From contig CBDFGJ010000003.1 of the NCBI GenBank assembly GCA_965247035.1, positions 682,001 through 746,000 on the forward strand: DNA of 64,000 bases. Direction: 5' to 3'. The notes below the pieces were generated by a model that saw nothing but the letters and a program-made list of their open reading frames with translations, was not told the DNA's origin and searched no databases. This document shows, in pieces, positions 1-8,393 of this stretch (positions are counted from its first letter, which is position 1; each line of letters begins with the position of its first letter). This stretch comes from Azophilus sp965247035. GTDB lineage: Bacteria > Pseudomonadota > Gammaproteobacteria > Pseudomonadales > Azotimanducaceae. The translations under genes were made by a program, and so were the position numbers.

Positions 1-104
1 GCAGCGGCGCGGAATGTGGCATTGGTGTGCGCAACTACAACGACGTGCGCCTCGGTGACATGATTGAAGTCTTTGAATCCCACGAGGTTGCGCGGGTCCT
101 CTAA
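1..104 (+). CDS. infB: Translation initiation factor IF-2, C-terminal end (partial)
   Basis: The gene enters from the left edge; the reading frame begins at base 3 and stops with TAA at 102-104. The last residues include GIGVRNYNDVRLGDMIEVFE, which matches the final beta-barrel strand of IF-2, the GTPase that delivers initiator tRNA to the 30S subunit. It is followed directly by rbfA and truB, the usual infB-rbfA-truB order. Only about 34 codons are visible, so the call rests on this tail and on the gene order. Confidence 0.85.
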   Translation, partial: SGAECGIGVRNYNDVRLGDMIEVFESHEVARVL

Positions 105-120
105 GGGATCGGCGTGGCTG

Positions 121-546
121 ATGCAGGAGAACATTCGGGATCAGCGCACGGCCGACTTCGTGCGTGATACGCTGGCTAGAATCATCCAGGTTCAGTTGCG
201 GGACCCGCGCGTAGGGCTGGTTAGCATCAACGAAGTTCGAATCAGCAAGGATCGAACTGCCGCGGACGTTTACTTTTCATCCATGGAGGTCGAAGCGCTG
301 TCGCCGGGTGCCGCCAAGGGAGCGCCGCAAGAGGAATCGGCGTTCGTACAACTGGCGGAGAGAAAGGCGGTATTGGTTAGCATCTTGAACGGTGCTGCTG
401 GATTTCTGCGCTCGCAAATGGCTAAGCAGGTGCGTCTGCGCATGACGCCGAAGCCCCGCTTTCACTATGACGAATCCCTTGCACGGGGTCGTTGCTTGGA
501 GCGGTTGATCGACCGAGCCACGGCCGTTGAACCTGGAAGTCGCTGA
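121..546 (+). CDS. rbfA: 30S ribosome-binding factor RbfA
   Basis: This is a small KH-like protein that binds the 30S subunit during late 16S rRNA maturation and cold adaptation. I chose the ATG at 121, giving 141 residues, because family similarity starts right after it (RDQRTADFVRDTLARIIQ, then RDPRVG). An upstream ATG at 64 in the same frame would overlap infB and add an unrelated leader. A weak AAGGGA lies about 13 bases upstream. The stop codon overlaps the truB start in the form TGATG, so the two are probably translationally coupled. Known biology: RbfA acts together with the neighbouring translation genes. Confidence 0.93.
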   Translation: MQENIRDQRTADFVRDTLARIIQVQLRDPRVGLVSINEVRISKDRTAADVYFSSMEVEALSPGAAKGAPQEESAFVQLAERKAVLVSILNGAAGFLRSQMAKQVRLRMTPKPRFHYDESLARGRCLERLIDRATAVEPGSR

Positions 547-1469
547 TGGGTCAGCGAAGCAGGCGCGGGCGCGAAGTCAACGGCATGATCGTGCTTGATA
601 AGCCGCAGGGCATGAGCTCCAATGAAGCAGTGCAGAAGGCGAAGCGCCTGTTCGCTGCGCAAAAGGTCGGCCACACGGGTAACTTAGACCCCCTTGCCAC
701 CGGCGTACTGCCATTGTGCTTTGGCGAGGCCACTAAGTTTTCGCGCTATCTGTTGGCGTCCGACAAGGGGTATTGGGTGCGCGCGAAGCTCGGCATCGCA
801 ACCGACAGCGGCGATGTCGACGGCAAGGTGATTTGCCGCCGTTCTGCTGAGGCCATCGAACGTGCCGATTTGGAGGAGGCGCTTGAGCACTTTCGGGGTG
901 AGATCAAGCAGGTTCCGTCTATGTTCTCCGCCCTCAAGCACAAGGGGCAGCCGTTGTACAAGTTGGCGCGGCAGGGAATTGAAATTGAACGCGAGGCGCG
1001 TGATGCCATCATTTATTCAAACAAACTGACGGTCTTTGGCGGCGAACTGTTTGAACTGGAGATCCAGTGCAGCAAGGGCACCTATGTGCGCACCATTGTC
1101 GATGACCTAGGCAAACGCCTTGGCTGCGGTGCTCATGTCACGGCGCTGCGGCGGCGGCGAGCCGGGCCATTTGATGAAACTGATCTAGTCGAATTTGATG
1201 TGCTTGAGCGGGGGCGGGAAGCCGGTTCCTTGGATCCCTTCCTGCTGCCGACATCCAGTGCGGTGCGTCACTGGCCGCAAGTTCTGCTGCCGCCGGATGC
1301 GGCTTATCATGTGCGCCAGGGACAGCCGGTGATTGTGCCCCACACGCCCACTAGCGGCTGGGTGCGGCTAGCGGAAGCGAAGGCACCGGATGTGGAGCGG
1401 TTTCTCGGCGTTGGTGAAGTGCTGGACGATGGGCGGATTGCGCCCCGAAGGTTAGTTGTGGGTGCTTGA
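546..1469 (+). CDS. truB: tRNA pseudouridine(55) synthase TruB
   Basis: The protein has 307 residues, about the usual length. It forms pseudouridine at position 55 in the T-loop of most tRNAs. The catalytic motif HTGNLDPLATG is present, with the nucleophilic aspartate at residue 48, and KGTYVRTIVDDLG, typical of the TruB fold, follows. The C-terminal stretch resembles a PUA-like RNA-binding domain. The start shares one base with the rbfA stop. The arginine-rich N-terminus (about 12 residues before the core) is normal for the family. Confidence 0.96.
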   Translation: MGQRSRRGREVNGMIVLDKPQGMSSNEAVQKAKRLFAAQKVGHTGNLDPLATGVLPLCFGEATKFSRYLLASDKGYWVRAKLGIATDSGDVDGKVICRRSAEAIERADLEEALEHFRGEIKQVPSMFSALKHKGQPLYKLARQGIEIEREARDAIIYSNKLTVFGGELFELEIQCSKGTYVRTIVDDLGKRLGCGAHVTALRRRRAGPFDETDLVEFDVLERGREAGSLDPFLLPTSSAVRHWPQVLLPPDAAYHVRQGQPVIVPHTPTSGWVRLAEAKAPDVERFLGVGEVLDDGRIAPRRLVVGA

Positions 1470-1589
1470 TTTTGGTGTGAGCTGGTTCACCGTCAGCGCG
1501 GTGAAGCCTGCTTTTTAAACCGGGCTGGACTGCAGGTATGCGCGGTCGGCCCGGATGAGACGAACGAAAGGCATATTGGGAGATGAAAG
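1470..1589 (+). promoter_or_regulatory. rpsO leader with inverted repeat
   Basis: This 120-base gap between truB and rpsO contains a CCGGGC...GCCCGG inverted repeat at roughly 1519-1554 and a GGGAGATGA ribosome-binding site just before the rpsO ATG. In other gammaproteobacteria S15 represses its own translation through structures in the rpsO leader. The hairpin here could serve that role or act in processing, but I see no diagnostic element that proves it. Confidence 0.35.
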
Positions 1590-1859
1590 ATGGCATTGTC
1601 AGCTGAAAATAAGATGGGGATCATCAAGGAGTATCAAACAGATCAGGGAGATACGGGTTCGCCGGAAGTGCAGGTGGCGCTGTTGACGGCCAACATCAAC
1701 AAGCTGCAGGATCATTTTCGTGCGCACAAGAAGGACCACCACTCGCGCCGGGGATTGATTCGCATGGTGAATCAACGACGCAAGCTGCTGGATTACCTGA
1801 AAGGCAAGAATCGGCCCCGTTACCAGTCGTTAATCAAACGCCTTAGTCTCAGAAGGTAG
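1590..1859 (+). CDS. rpsO: 30S ribosomal protein S15
   Basis: The 89-residue length is exactly typical for S15, which binds the central domain of 16S rRNA early in 30S assembly. Family hallmarks visible are DTGSPEVQVALLT, the HxxHKKDHHSRRGL segment (here DHFRAHKKDHHSRRGL) and LLDYLKG near the C-terminus. A good ribosome-binding site (GGGAGATGA) precedes the ATG. It lies between truB and pnp, the usual neighbours. Confidence 0.98.
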   Translation: MALSAENKMGIIKEYQTDQGDTGSPEVQVALLTANINKLQDHFRAHKKDHHSRRGLIRMVNQRRKLLDYLKGKNRPRYQSLIKRLSLRR

Positions 1860-1909
1860 GCGTGGATGCCGCGTTGGCGGCTTAAAGGTTTTATGTAAAG
1901 GAGAAAATT

Positions 1910-4009
1910 TTGAACCCAATAGCAAGAGAATTTGCATTCGGCAAGCATCAAGCTCGCATCGAAACCGGGCGCATGGCCCGCCAAGCCACAGGAGCGGCCT
2001 TGGTGAGCTTAGGCGATACAGTGGTGCTCACCACGGTGGTTGGCGTGAAGACCCCGCGTGCTGGGCAGTCCTTCTTTCCACTCACGGTGAACTATCAGGA
2101 GAGGACCTATGCCGCGGGCAAAATCCCCGGCGGCTTTTTCCGGCGTGAAGGGCGGCCTACAGAGAAGGAGACCCTCACTTGCAGGCTCATTGATCGCCCT
2201 ATCCGCCCCTTGTTCCCCAAGGGCTTCATGAACGAGGTTCAGGTGGTGTCGACGGTCCTGTCCGCGGACAAGAACCAAAACCCGGACATCGCCGCCATGA
2301 TCGGAACCTCCGCCGCGCTCGCCCTCTCTGGCATCCCCTTCAATGGCCCCATCGGGGCGGCACGGGTGGGTTATTGCGACAACCGCTATGTGCTCAACCC
2401 GGGTTATTCGGAGTTGGAGAATTCGCTGCTGAACATGGTGGTGGCGGGAACCGAAAACGCGGTATTGATGGTGGAGTCCGAAGCTGGGGAACTGTCGGAG
2501 GACGAAATGCTAGGCGCGGTGCTGTTCGCCCACCAAGAAATGCAAGTGGTGGTTGAAGCGGTTCGCGACCTAGCCGCCGAAGCGGGCAAACCAGCTTGGG
2601 ATTGGGTGCCGGAGCCCGAGGGTGGGGAGTTGGCGATAAGGGTCGCCAATGCCGTTGGCAGCAAGCTCGGCGACGCCTACCTCGTTAGTGACAAGGCGCA
2701 AAGGTTGACCGAGATCGATGCGCTGCGGCAGGGAGTGGTGCAGGAACTCTTGGGTGATGAGCCGGCCGATGATGAGGCGGCGCCAATCCTCAGCGCCTTT
2801 TACAAGCTGGAGAAAGATATGGTTCGCCAGCGTGTGCTGAGCGGCGAACCGCGAATTGACGGTCGGGACCGACACACCGTCAGGCCGATTTCAGTGGAGG
2901 TGGGCTTACTGCCTCGGGCGCACGGCTCGGCTTTGTTTACCCGCGGCGAAACCCAAGCCGTAGTGACTGCCACCTTGGGCGCTTTGCGCGATGCGGCGTT
3001 GGTGGAGAGCCTGCACGGCACCTACAAGGATCATTTTCTGCTGCACTACAACTTCCCGCCCTATTCGGTGGGTGAGGCAGGCATGATGACCGGACCAAAG
3101 CGTCGCGAAATCGGCCACGGACGGTTGGCGCGGCGAGGCTTGGCGGCCGTGCTGCCAAATGAGCGCGATTTTCCCTACACCTTGCGGGTGGTTTCGGAGA
3201 TCACCGAATCAAACGGATCCAGCTCCATGGCCAGCGTATGCGGTTCTTCGTTGGCACTGATGGATGCAGGTGTGCCCATACCCCGCGCCGTTGCCGGAGT
3301 GGCGATGGGTTTGGTGAAGGAAGGCGACAAGTACGCTGTGTTGACGGACATTCTCGGCGATGAAGACCATCTTGGCGACATGGATTTCAAGGTTGCCGGA
3401 ACCGACCGGGGCGTGACGGCGTTGCAAATGGACATCAAGATTGATGGCATCACCGAAGGCATCATGGAGGAGGCGCTGCGCCAAGCGTTGGAGGCGCGTC
3501 TGCACATTTTGGGCGAAATGAATCAGGTGCTCGACGCGCCGAGGGATGAAATTTCCGAGCATGCGCCGTCGCTGAGTGTGCTGATGGTATCGAAGGAAAA
3601 AATCCGTGACATCATCGGCAAGGGTGGCGCTACCATTCGCTCCATCGTCGATGACACTGGCGCTGACGTGGATATAGATGACGATGGCTCCGTGCGCATC
3701 TACGCCGAAGACGCCGCCGGCATGAGAGCGGCTGTGGCGCGAATACAGGAAATCACCGCCGAGGCGGAGATCGGTAAGATCTACAACGGCCGAGTTGAGC
3801 GCATCGTCGACTTCGGCGCCTTCGTGAACATCCTGCCGGGCAAGGATGGCTTGCTGCACATCTCGCAAATCGCCCAGGAGCGGGTGGAGAAGGTTTCAGA
3901 CTATCTGCAGGAAGGGCAGAACGTGGATGTGGTCGTGCTTGATGTGGACCAGCGCGGGCGCATTAAGCTGAGCATGAAGGAAGTGGAGAAATACGCCGAA
4001 AGCGCCTAA
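1910..4009 (+). CDS. pnp: Polyribonucleotide nucleotidyltransferase (PNPase)
   Basis: The protein has 699 residues. It is a phosphorolytic 3'-5' exoribonuclease and part of the RNA degradosome. Domains in order: first RNase PH-like core (about 1-140), helical linker, second catalytic RNase PH core (about 310-540), KH domain with IIGKGGATIRSI near residue 567, and S1 domain (GRVERIVDFGAFV) from about 622. The start is TTG at 1910, supported by an AAAGGAG ribosome-binding site at 1897-1903. Together with rpsO it forms the standard rpsO-pnp unit. The next gene, acs, converges from the other strand. Confidence 0.97.
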   Translation: MNPIAREFAFGKHQARIETGRMARQATGAALVSLGDTVVLTTVVGVKTPRAGQSFFPLTVNYQERTYAAGKIPGGFFRREGRPTEKETLTCRLIDRPIRPLFPKGFMNEVQVVSTVLSADKNQNPDIAAMIGTSAALALSGIPFNGPIGAARVGYCDNRYVLNPGYSELENSLLNMVVAGTENAVLMVESEAGELSEDEMLGAVLFAHQEMQVVVEAVRDLAAEAGKPAWDWVPEPEGGELAIRVANAVGSKLGDAYLVSDKAQRLTEIDALRQGVVQELLGDEPADDEAAPILSAFYKLEKDMVRQRVLSGEPRIDGRDRHTVRPISVEVGLLPRAHGSALFTRGETQAVVTATLGALRDAALVESLHGTYKDHFLLHYNFPPYSVGEAGMMTGPKRREIGHGRLARRGLAAVLPNERDFPYTLRVVSEITESNGSSSMASVCGSSLALMDAGVPIPRAVAGVAMGLVKEGDKYAVLTDILGDEDHLGDMDFKVAGTDRGVTALQMDIKIDGITEGIMEEALRQALEARLHILGEMNQVLDAPRDEISEHAPSLSVLMVSKEKIRDIIGKGGATIRSIVDDTGADVDIDDDGSVRIYAEDAAGMRAAVARIQEITAEAEIGKIYNGRVERIVDFGAFVNILPGKDGLLHISQIAQERVEKVSDYLQEGQNVDVVVLDVDQRGRIKLSMKEVEKYAESA

Positions 4010-4086
4010 AGAAAGCCGGGAGATTCACAACCTTCGACCGCCAATCAATTGGGAGCAAACGGCAAAGCCCATTGTTCTGGCTTGGT

Positions 4087-4106
4087 GCAACTGCGGCGTC
4101 AGTTGC
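4087..4106. terminator. Hairpin between convergent pnp and acs
   Basis: A perfect 7-base stem GCAACTG/CAGTTGC with a 6-base loop lies in the 131-base gap between the convergent pnp and acs genes. It has no U-tract on either side, so it may be a processing or transcript-stabilising structure instead of a classical intrinsic terminator. Confidence 0.35.
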
Positions 4107-4140
4107 TGGTCGGCGTCCGCGGTTCACGAAAGCCCTGATG

Positions 4141-6069
4141 TCATGGGTTGCGGTTGTCGATCAACTCCTCAACGGCGGCTGGGTCGGCTAGGGTCGTTAG
4201 ATCGCCGAGATTGTCCAGATCATTGGCAGCCACTTTGCGCAGAATGCGGCGCATGATCTTGCCCGAGCGCGTTTTTGGCAGGCTTGGTGCCCACTGGATT
4301 ACGTCCGGCTTGGCGAAAGACCCGATCTCCTGACGAACCAGATCAATCAGCTCTTGTTTGAGCTGTTGAGGGTCTTGGTTGGTGCCCTCCATCAGGGTGA
4401 CGAAAGCGTAGATGCCTTCGCCTTTGATGTCGTGAGGGAAGCTCACCACGGCTGCTTCAGCGACCTGCCGATGCAGGACCAAAGCACTCTCCACTTCGGT
4501 GGTGCCGATGCGGTGCCCGGACACATTCATCACGTCGTCCACTCGACCGGTGATCCAGTAATAGCCATCGGCGTCCCGCCGAGCGCCGTCGCCGGTGAAG
4601 TAGAACCCCGGATAGGTTGAGTAGTAGGTGTCGATCAGCCGTAGATGATCGCCATAGACGGTGCGAATTTGCCCAGGCCAAGAGGCCGTTAGCACTAGGT
4701 TGCCGGCTGCCTCTTTGGTTTTAATGATCCGACCCTGCTCGTCAACCAAGGCAGGGCGAACGCCAAAAAACGGGTTGGTGGCGCTGCCGGGCTTAAGCGC
4801 GGTAGCGCCGGGCAGGGGCGCGATCATGATACCCCCGGTCTCGGTTTGCCACCAAGTATCCACAATTGGACAGCGGCCATCGCCCACCACCCGGTGATAC
4901 CACTCCCATGCCTCCGGGTTGATGGGTTCACCGACGCTGCCGAGCAGGTGCAGGGATTTTCTCGAAGCGCCTTGGACGAATTCATCGCCGGCGCCCATGA
5001 GCTGGCGGATGGCGGTTGGTGCTGTATAGAAGATGTTGACCTGATGCTTGTCCACGACCTGCCAGCAGCGGGCCGCGTCAGGATAGGTTGGCACGCCCTC
5101 GAACATCAGCGTGGTCGCACCGTTGGCCAGTGGACCGTAGATGATGTAGGAGTGTCCGGTGATCCAGCCGACATCCGCGGTACACCAATGGATATCGCCT
5201 TCTTGATAGTCGAAGACGTACTTGAAGGTCATGGCGGCGTGTAGCAAGTAGCCGGCCGTGCTGTGTTGAACGCCTTTGGGCCGTCCGGTCGAGCCGGAAG
5301 TGTAGAGCACGAACAGGGGGTGCTCGCTGGCTACGGATACGGGTTCGCATTGGCTGGAATGGGCGGCGACCAATTCGTGGTACCACAGGTCCCGGCCTTC
5401 GTGCCAAGGCACGTCCGCGCCCGTACGCTTGACTGTAATCACTGTATGCACGTTGGGGCAGGAAGCGAGTGCGGTCTCCGCGTTGATTTTCAACGGCACT
5501 CGCCGCCCGCCGCGGACCCCCTCATCGGCGGTGATGACGGTGCGGCAGTCCGAGTCGAGAATGCGGTCCGCCAAGGAGTTGGGGGAAAAGCCGCCGAACA
5601 CGACCGAGTGCATGGCGCCGATGCGGGCGCAAGCGAGCATGGCGAAGGCCGCCTCCGGAATCATTGGCATGTAGATGCACACCCGATCGCCTTGCTTGAC
5701 GCCCCGGGATTTTAGGCCGTTGGCCAGCTTGCAGACGGCCTCATGCAGCTCTTGATAGCTGATGGCGGCGTCCTCCCTAGGCTCATCACCTTCCCAAATG
5801 ATGGCCGTCTGTTTGGCTCGCTGGGGCAGGTGCCGATCAATGCAGTTGTAACAAGCATTCAACTCGCCCCCCTCAAACCATTTGACCCGCCCTTGACCCA
5901 AGTCCGCTTGCGTAACTTGGCTCCATCGTCGGTTCCAATCGAGGAAGGCTTGGGCCTGCTCGGCCCAAAAGCCATCCGCATCGTCGATCGATCGCTGATA
6001 CATCGCTTGATAGGTCTCGTCGTCGATCAGCGCCCGCCCGGCCATGAAGTCATTGACTGGATATTGCAT
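4141..6069 (-). CDS. acs: Acetyl-CoA synthetase (AMP-forming)
   Basis: The 642-residue length fits the Acs family. The enzyme activates acetate (acetate + ATP + CoA to acetyl-CoA + AMP + PPi) in the cytosol. Visible motifs: the AMP-binding signature YTSGSTGRPKGV, the TGDGARRD motif, the hinge GRVDDVMNVSGHR, and LPKTRSGKIMRRILR, which contains the lysine that is regulated by acetylation in known homologues. The first 20 bases overlap the 3' end of pgi, so acs is translated from the same minus-strand transcript. The pgi-acs pairing is also found in Pseudomonas. Confidence 0.96.
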   Translation of the reverse strand: MQYPVNDFMAGRALIDDETYQAMYQRSIDDADGFWAEQAQAFLDWNRRWSQVTQADLGQGRVKWFEGGELNACYNCIDRHLPQRAKQTAIIWEGDEPREDAAISYQELHEAVCKLANGLKSRGVKQGDRVCIYMPMIPEAAFAMLACARIGAMHSVVFGGFSPNSLADRILDSDCRTVITADEGVRGGRRVPLKINAETALASCPNVHTVITVKRTGADVPWHEGRDLWYHELVAAHSSQCEPVSVASEHPLFVLYTSGSTGRPKGVQHSTAGYLLHAAMTFKYVFDYQEGDIHWCTADVGWITGHSYIIYGPLANGATTLMFEGVPTYPDAARCWQVVDKHQVNIFYTAPTAIRQLMGAGDEFVQGASRKSLHLLGSVGEPINPEAWEWYHRVVGDGRCPIVDTWWQTETGGIMIAPLPGATALKPGSATNPFFGVRPALVDEQGRIIKTKEAAGNLVLTASWPGQIRTVYGDHLRLIDTYYSTYPGFYFTGDGARRDADGYYWITGRVDDVMNVSGHRIGTTEVESALVLHRQVAEAAVVSFPHDIKGEGIYAFVTLMEGTNQDPQQLKQELIDLVRQEIGSFAKPDVIQWAPSLPKTRSGKIMRRILRKVAANDLDNLGDLTTLADPAAVEELIDNRNP

Positions 6070-7669
6070 CGTCGTCTGTTGTCCGTTTCAGTGCCCTTAA
6101 GTGTTTGATGAGAGAGCGAGTGCTGTCATGCTGGCTTGGCGCGGTGCCGCCGAGCTGTTCGAAGACGCTGTTGGCCAGGTGTTTGCCGAACCGGACTCCC
6201 CATTGATCAAAGGAGTTTAAGTTCCAAATCAGGCCCTGACAAAACACCCGATGCTCGTAGAAAGCTAGCAGCAGACCTAGATTTCTTGCATTGAGGCGGT
6301 CTAGGACCAAGGTGCTGACGCCATGGTTGCCCGGCGCTCGCTGGTGGGGATCGTCCGAGCGCCAGCCAAGCGCCATCGCTTGGCCCTGCGCCAAGCCGTT
6401 GGCCAAAAGCCAGCGGTGGTGCTCATCCAATTTGTGGTTCGGTTGTCCGGTGAGTATGAAATCGGCCGTGAAGGCACCGGTGCCCTGATGCAGCATTTGG
6501 TGAAAGGAGTGTTGGCTTGCGGTGCCTTCGCCGCCCCAGACCGGGGGCATGGTGGGCACGCCCACATCCGCGCCGCCACGACTGGCGCGCTTGCCGTTGC
6601 TCTCCGTCGCCAGTTGCTGCAGGTAGGCTGGTAACAGGCGCAGGCGCTGGTCGTAGGGCAGGATGACCTGGCTGGTTGCGCCGAGAAAATTGTAGTTCCA
6701 GATATCGATCAGCGCTGCCAACAGGGGCGCGTTGGCGGCGGCCGGCGCTTGCTGGAAGTGCCGGTCCATGGCATGGGCGCCGGCCAGCAGCGCTTTGAAG
6801 CCTTTTGTACCTAGGCACAGTGCAATGGTCAAGCCGACGTTGCTCCATAGCGAAAATCGTCCGCTCACCCACTCCCATAGGGGAAAGAGGTTTTCTTTGG
6901 GCAAGCCGAAGCTGGCCGCGCCTTCGGCATTGGCCGTGACCGCGATAAAGTGCTCGGCCAAGGCATCAAGGCGGCCGGTTCGCTCCAAAAACCAGTTGCG
7001 CGCTGTGGTGGCGTTGACTTGCGTTTCCAAGGTGGCGAAGGACTTGGAGACCAAGATGAACAATGTGGTTGCCGCATCAGCCCCGGCAAGCGCGTCGGTA
7101 ATAGCTTGGCCGTCGATGTTGGCGACATAGGCTATCTTCAATGGACCATCCGCGCCGCCAAGCGCATCCGTCACCAAGGCCGGCCCGAGGTGGGAACCGC
7201 CGATGCCGATATGCACCACCCGGTCAAACGCCTTGCCCGTGTACCCGGTGCGCCTTCCCTGCCCGATGGACTCCGCCAAGCCGAGCAGGCGACGACGGGT
7301 TGGAATGAGGTCGCCGCCGGCCCCTGCAGGCTGAAATTCCGCTGGCGTGCGCAACGCCGTGTGCAGGGCCGGCCGGTCTTCCGTGTTGTTGACCCGTTCG
7401 CCATCGAACAATGCTTGCACTTGTCGCGTCCACTTGCGTTCCTCGGCGAGGTCGAGTAGGGCGTTCAAACTCGCGCCAGTCACTCTTTGGCGGGAGAAGT
7501 CGAACAGAACGCCGTCTACCTGATGCCGCAGGGATGCGCCTCGGCGCGAATCTTCAAGCAGTTCAGCTAGCTCGGGATAGTCCCTGTGGGCGGCCAGTTT
7601 GGCCAGCTCTCGCCAAGCCATCAATTGGCTGGGAAGCGGTTCCGGGGTTGGCTGCCCAACTGTTGACAT
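6050..7669 (-). CDS. pgi: Glucose-6-phosphate isomerase
   Basis: The protein has 539 residues and interconverts glucose-6-phosphate and fructose-6-phosphate. Two signatures are clear: GIGGSHLGPALVTDAL in the phosphosugar-binding SIS domain, and SFDQWGVRFGKHLANSV near the C-terminus, which carries the catalytic lysine. Its stop lies inside the acs start region (20-base overlap). The gene upstream on the same strand, the deoxynucleoside kinase, ends 18 bases before it, so they probably share a transcript. Confidence 0.96.
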   Translation of the reverse strand: MSTVGQPTPEPLPSQLMAWRELAKLAAHRDYPELAELLEDSRRGASLRHQVDGVLFDFSRQRVTGASLNALLDLAEERKWTRQVQALFDGERVNNTEDRPALHTALRTPAEFQPAGAGGDLIPTRRRLLGLAESIGQGRRTGYTGKAFDRVVHIGIGGSHLGPALVTDALGGADGPLKIAYVANIDGQAITDALAGADAATTLFILVSKSFATLETQVNATTARNWFLERTGRLDALAEHFIAVTANAEGAASFGLPKENLFPLWEWVSGRFSLWSNVGLTIALCLGTKGFKALLAGAHAMDRHFQQAPAAANAPLLAALIDIWNYNFLGATSQVILPYDQRLRLLPAYLQQLATESNGKRASRGGADVGVPTMPPVWGGEGTASQHSFHQMLHQGTGAFTADFILTGQPNHKLDEHHRWLLANGLAQGQAMALGWRSDDPHQRAPGNHGVSTLVLDRLNARNLGLLLAFYEHRVFCQGLIWNLNSFDQWGVRFGKHLANSVFEQLGGTAPSQHDSTRSLIKHLRALKRTTDDDAISSQ

Positions 7670-7687
7670 CCTGGTTGGCCTTGGGGC

Positions 7688-8368
7688 CTAAATCAGCTTG
7701 GGGTGTGGGTTGAAGTAACTGCGGCCGCCCGCCATGGAACTGATGTGCTCCGTCAGCGCCTCAAGGTGGTGGGGGTTGGCCGAAAAATCGACTTCAGCGG
7801 CATTGATGATCAAGAGTGGTGCACTGTCGTATGAATGAAAGATCCGGGTGTAGGCTTCCGCTACGGAACGCAGGTAGCTGTTCTTGATGTTCTGTTCAAA
7901 GACGATGCCGCGCCGCTGAATGCGCTTGCGCAGCACCTCAATGGGTGCTTGCAAGTAGATGACCAGATCCGGACAGGGTGGGTCTAGGGCAAGGGCCGAG
8001 TGAATTTGCTCATAAAGCGCCAGTTCATGCTCATTGAGGGTTATTTCGGCGAACAATCGGTCCTTCTCCATGAGGAAGTCGGACACCAGCGTGAGTCCGG
8101 CTAAATCCTCTCGGGGCGCTGCGGCTATTTTGCGGGCGCGGTGCAGCAGAAAAAACAACTGGGTTTGCAGAGCGGTTGCATGACGGTTGCGGTAGAACTG
8201 GCTGAGAAACGGATTATCAAGCGCTGATTCAAGCAAAAGGGGGTAGTTGAGGGCTTCGGCCAGCTTGAGCGCGAGCGTTGTCTTGCCGACGCCGATTGGC
8301 CCCTCCACCACCAAGTATTGAGGCGGTTGCTGTCGCGGTTTCTCCAGCGCCGCTTTATTCAGTTCCAT
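7688..8368 (-). CDS. Deoxynucleoside kinase (dGK/dCK/dAK family)
   Basis: This is a cytosolic deoxynucleoside salvage kinase that phosphorylates a deoxynucleoside with ATP. The P-loop GPIGVGKTT sits at residues 24-32. DFLMEKDRLFAE (the DRY/ERS-like region of dNKs) and the lid-type arginines in RKRIQRRG follow. I start at the ATG at 8368 (226 residues) because similarity begins just after it; an ATG-frame extension to 8452 would overlap pcnB by 59 bases. In many relatives folK and panB follow pcnB; here this kinase occupies that place. The exact nucleoside substrate cannot be read from the sequence. Confidence 0.85.
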   Translation of the reverse strand: MELNKAALEKPRQQPPQYLVVEGPIGVGKTTLALKLAEALNYPLLLESALDNPFLSQFYRNRHATALQTQLFFLLHRARKIAAAPREDLAGLTLVSDFLMEKDRLFAEITLNEHELALYEQIHSALALDPPCPDLVIYLQAPIEVLRKRIQRRGIVFEQNIKNSYLRSVAEAYTRIFHSYDSAPLLIINAAEVDFSANPHHLEALTEHISSMAGGRSYFNPHPKLI

Positions 8369-8393
8369 GACCGCGCAATTGACCAAGTGCGGG

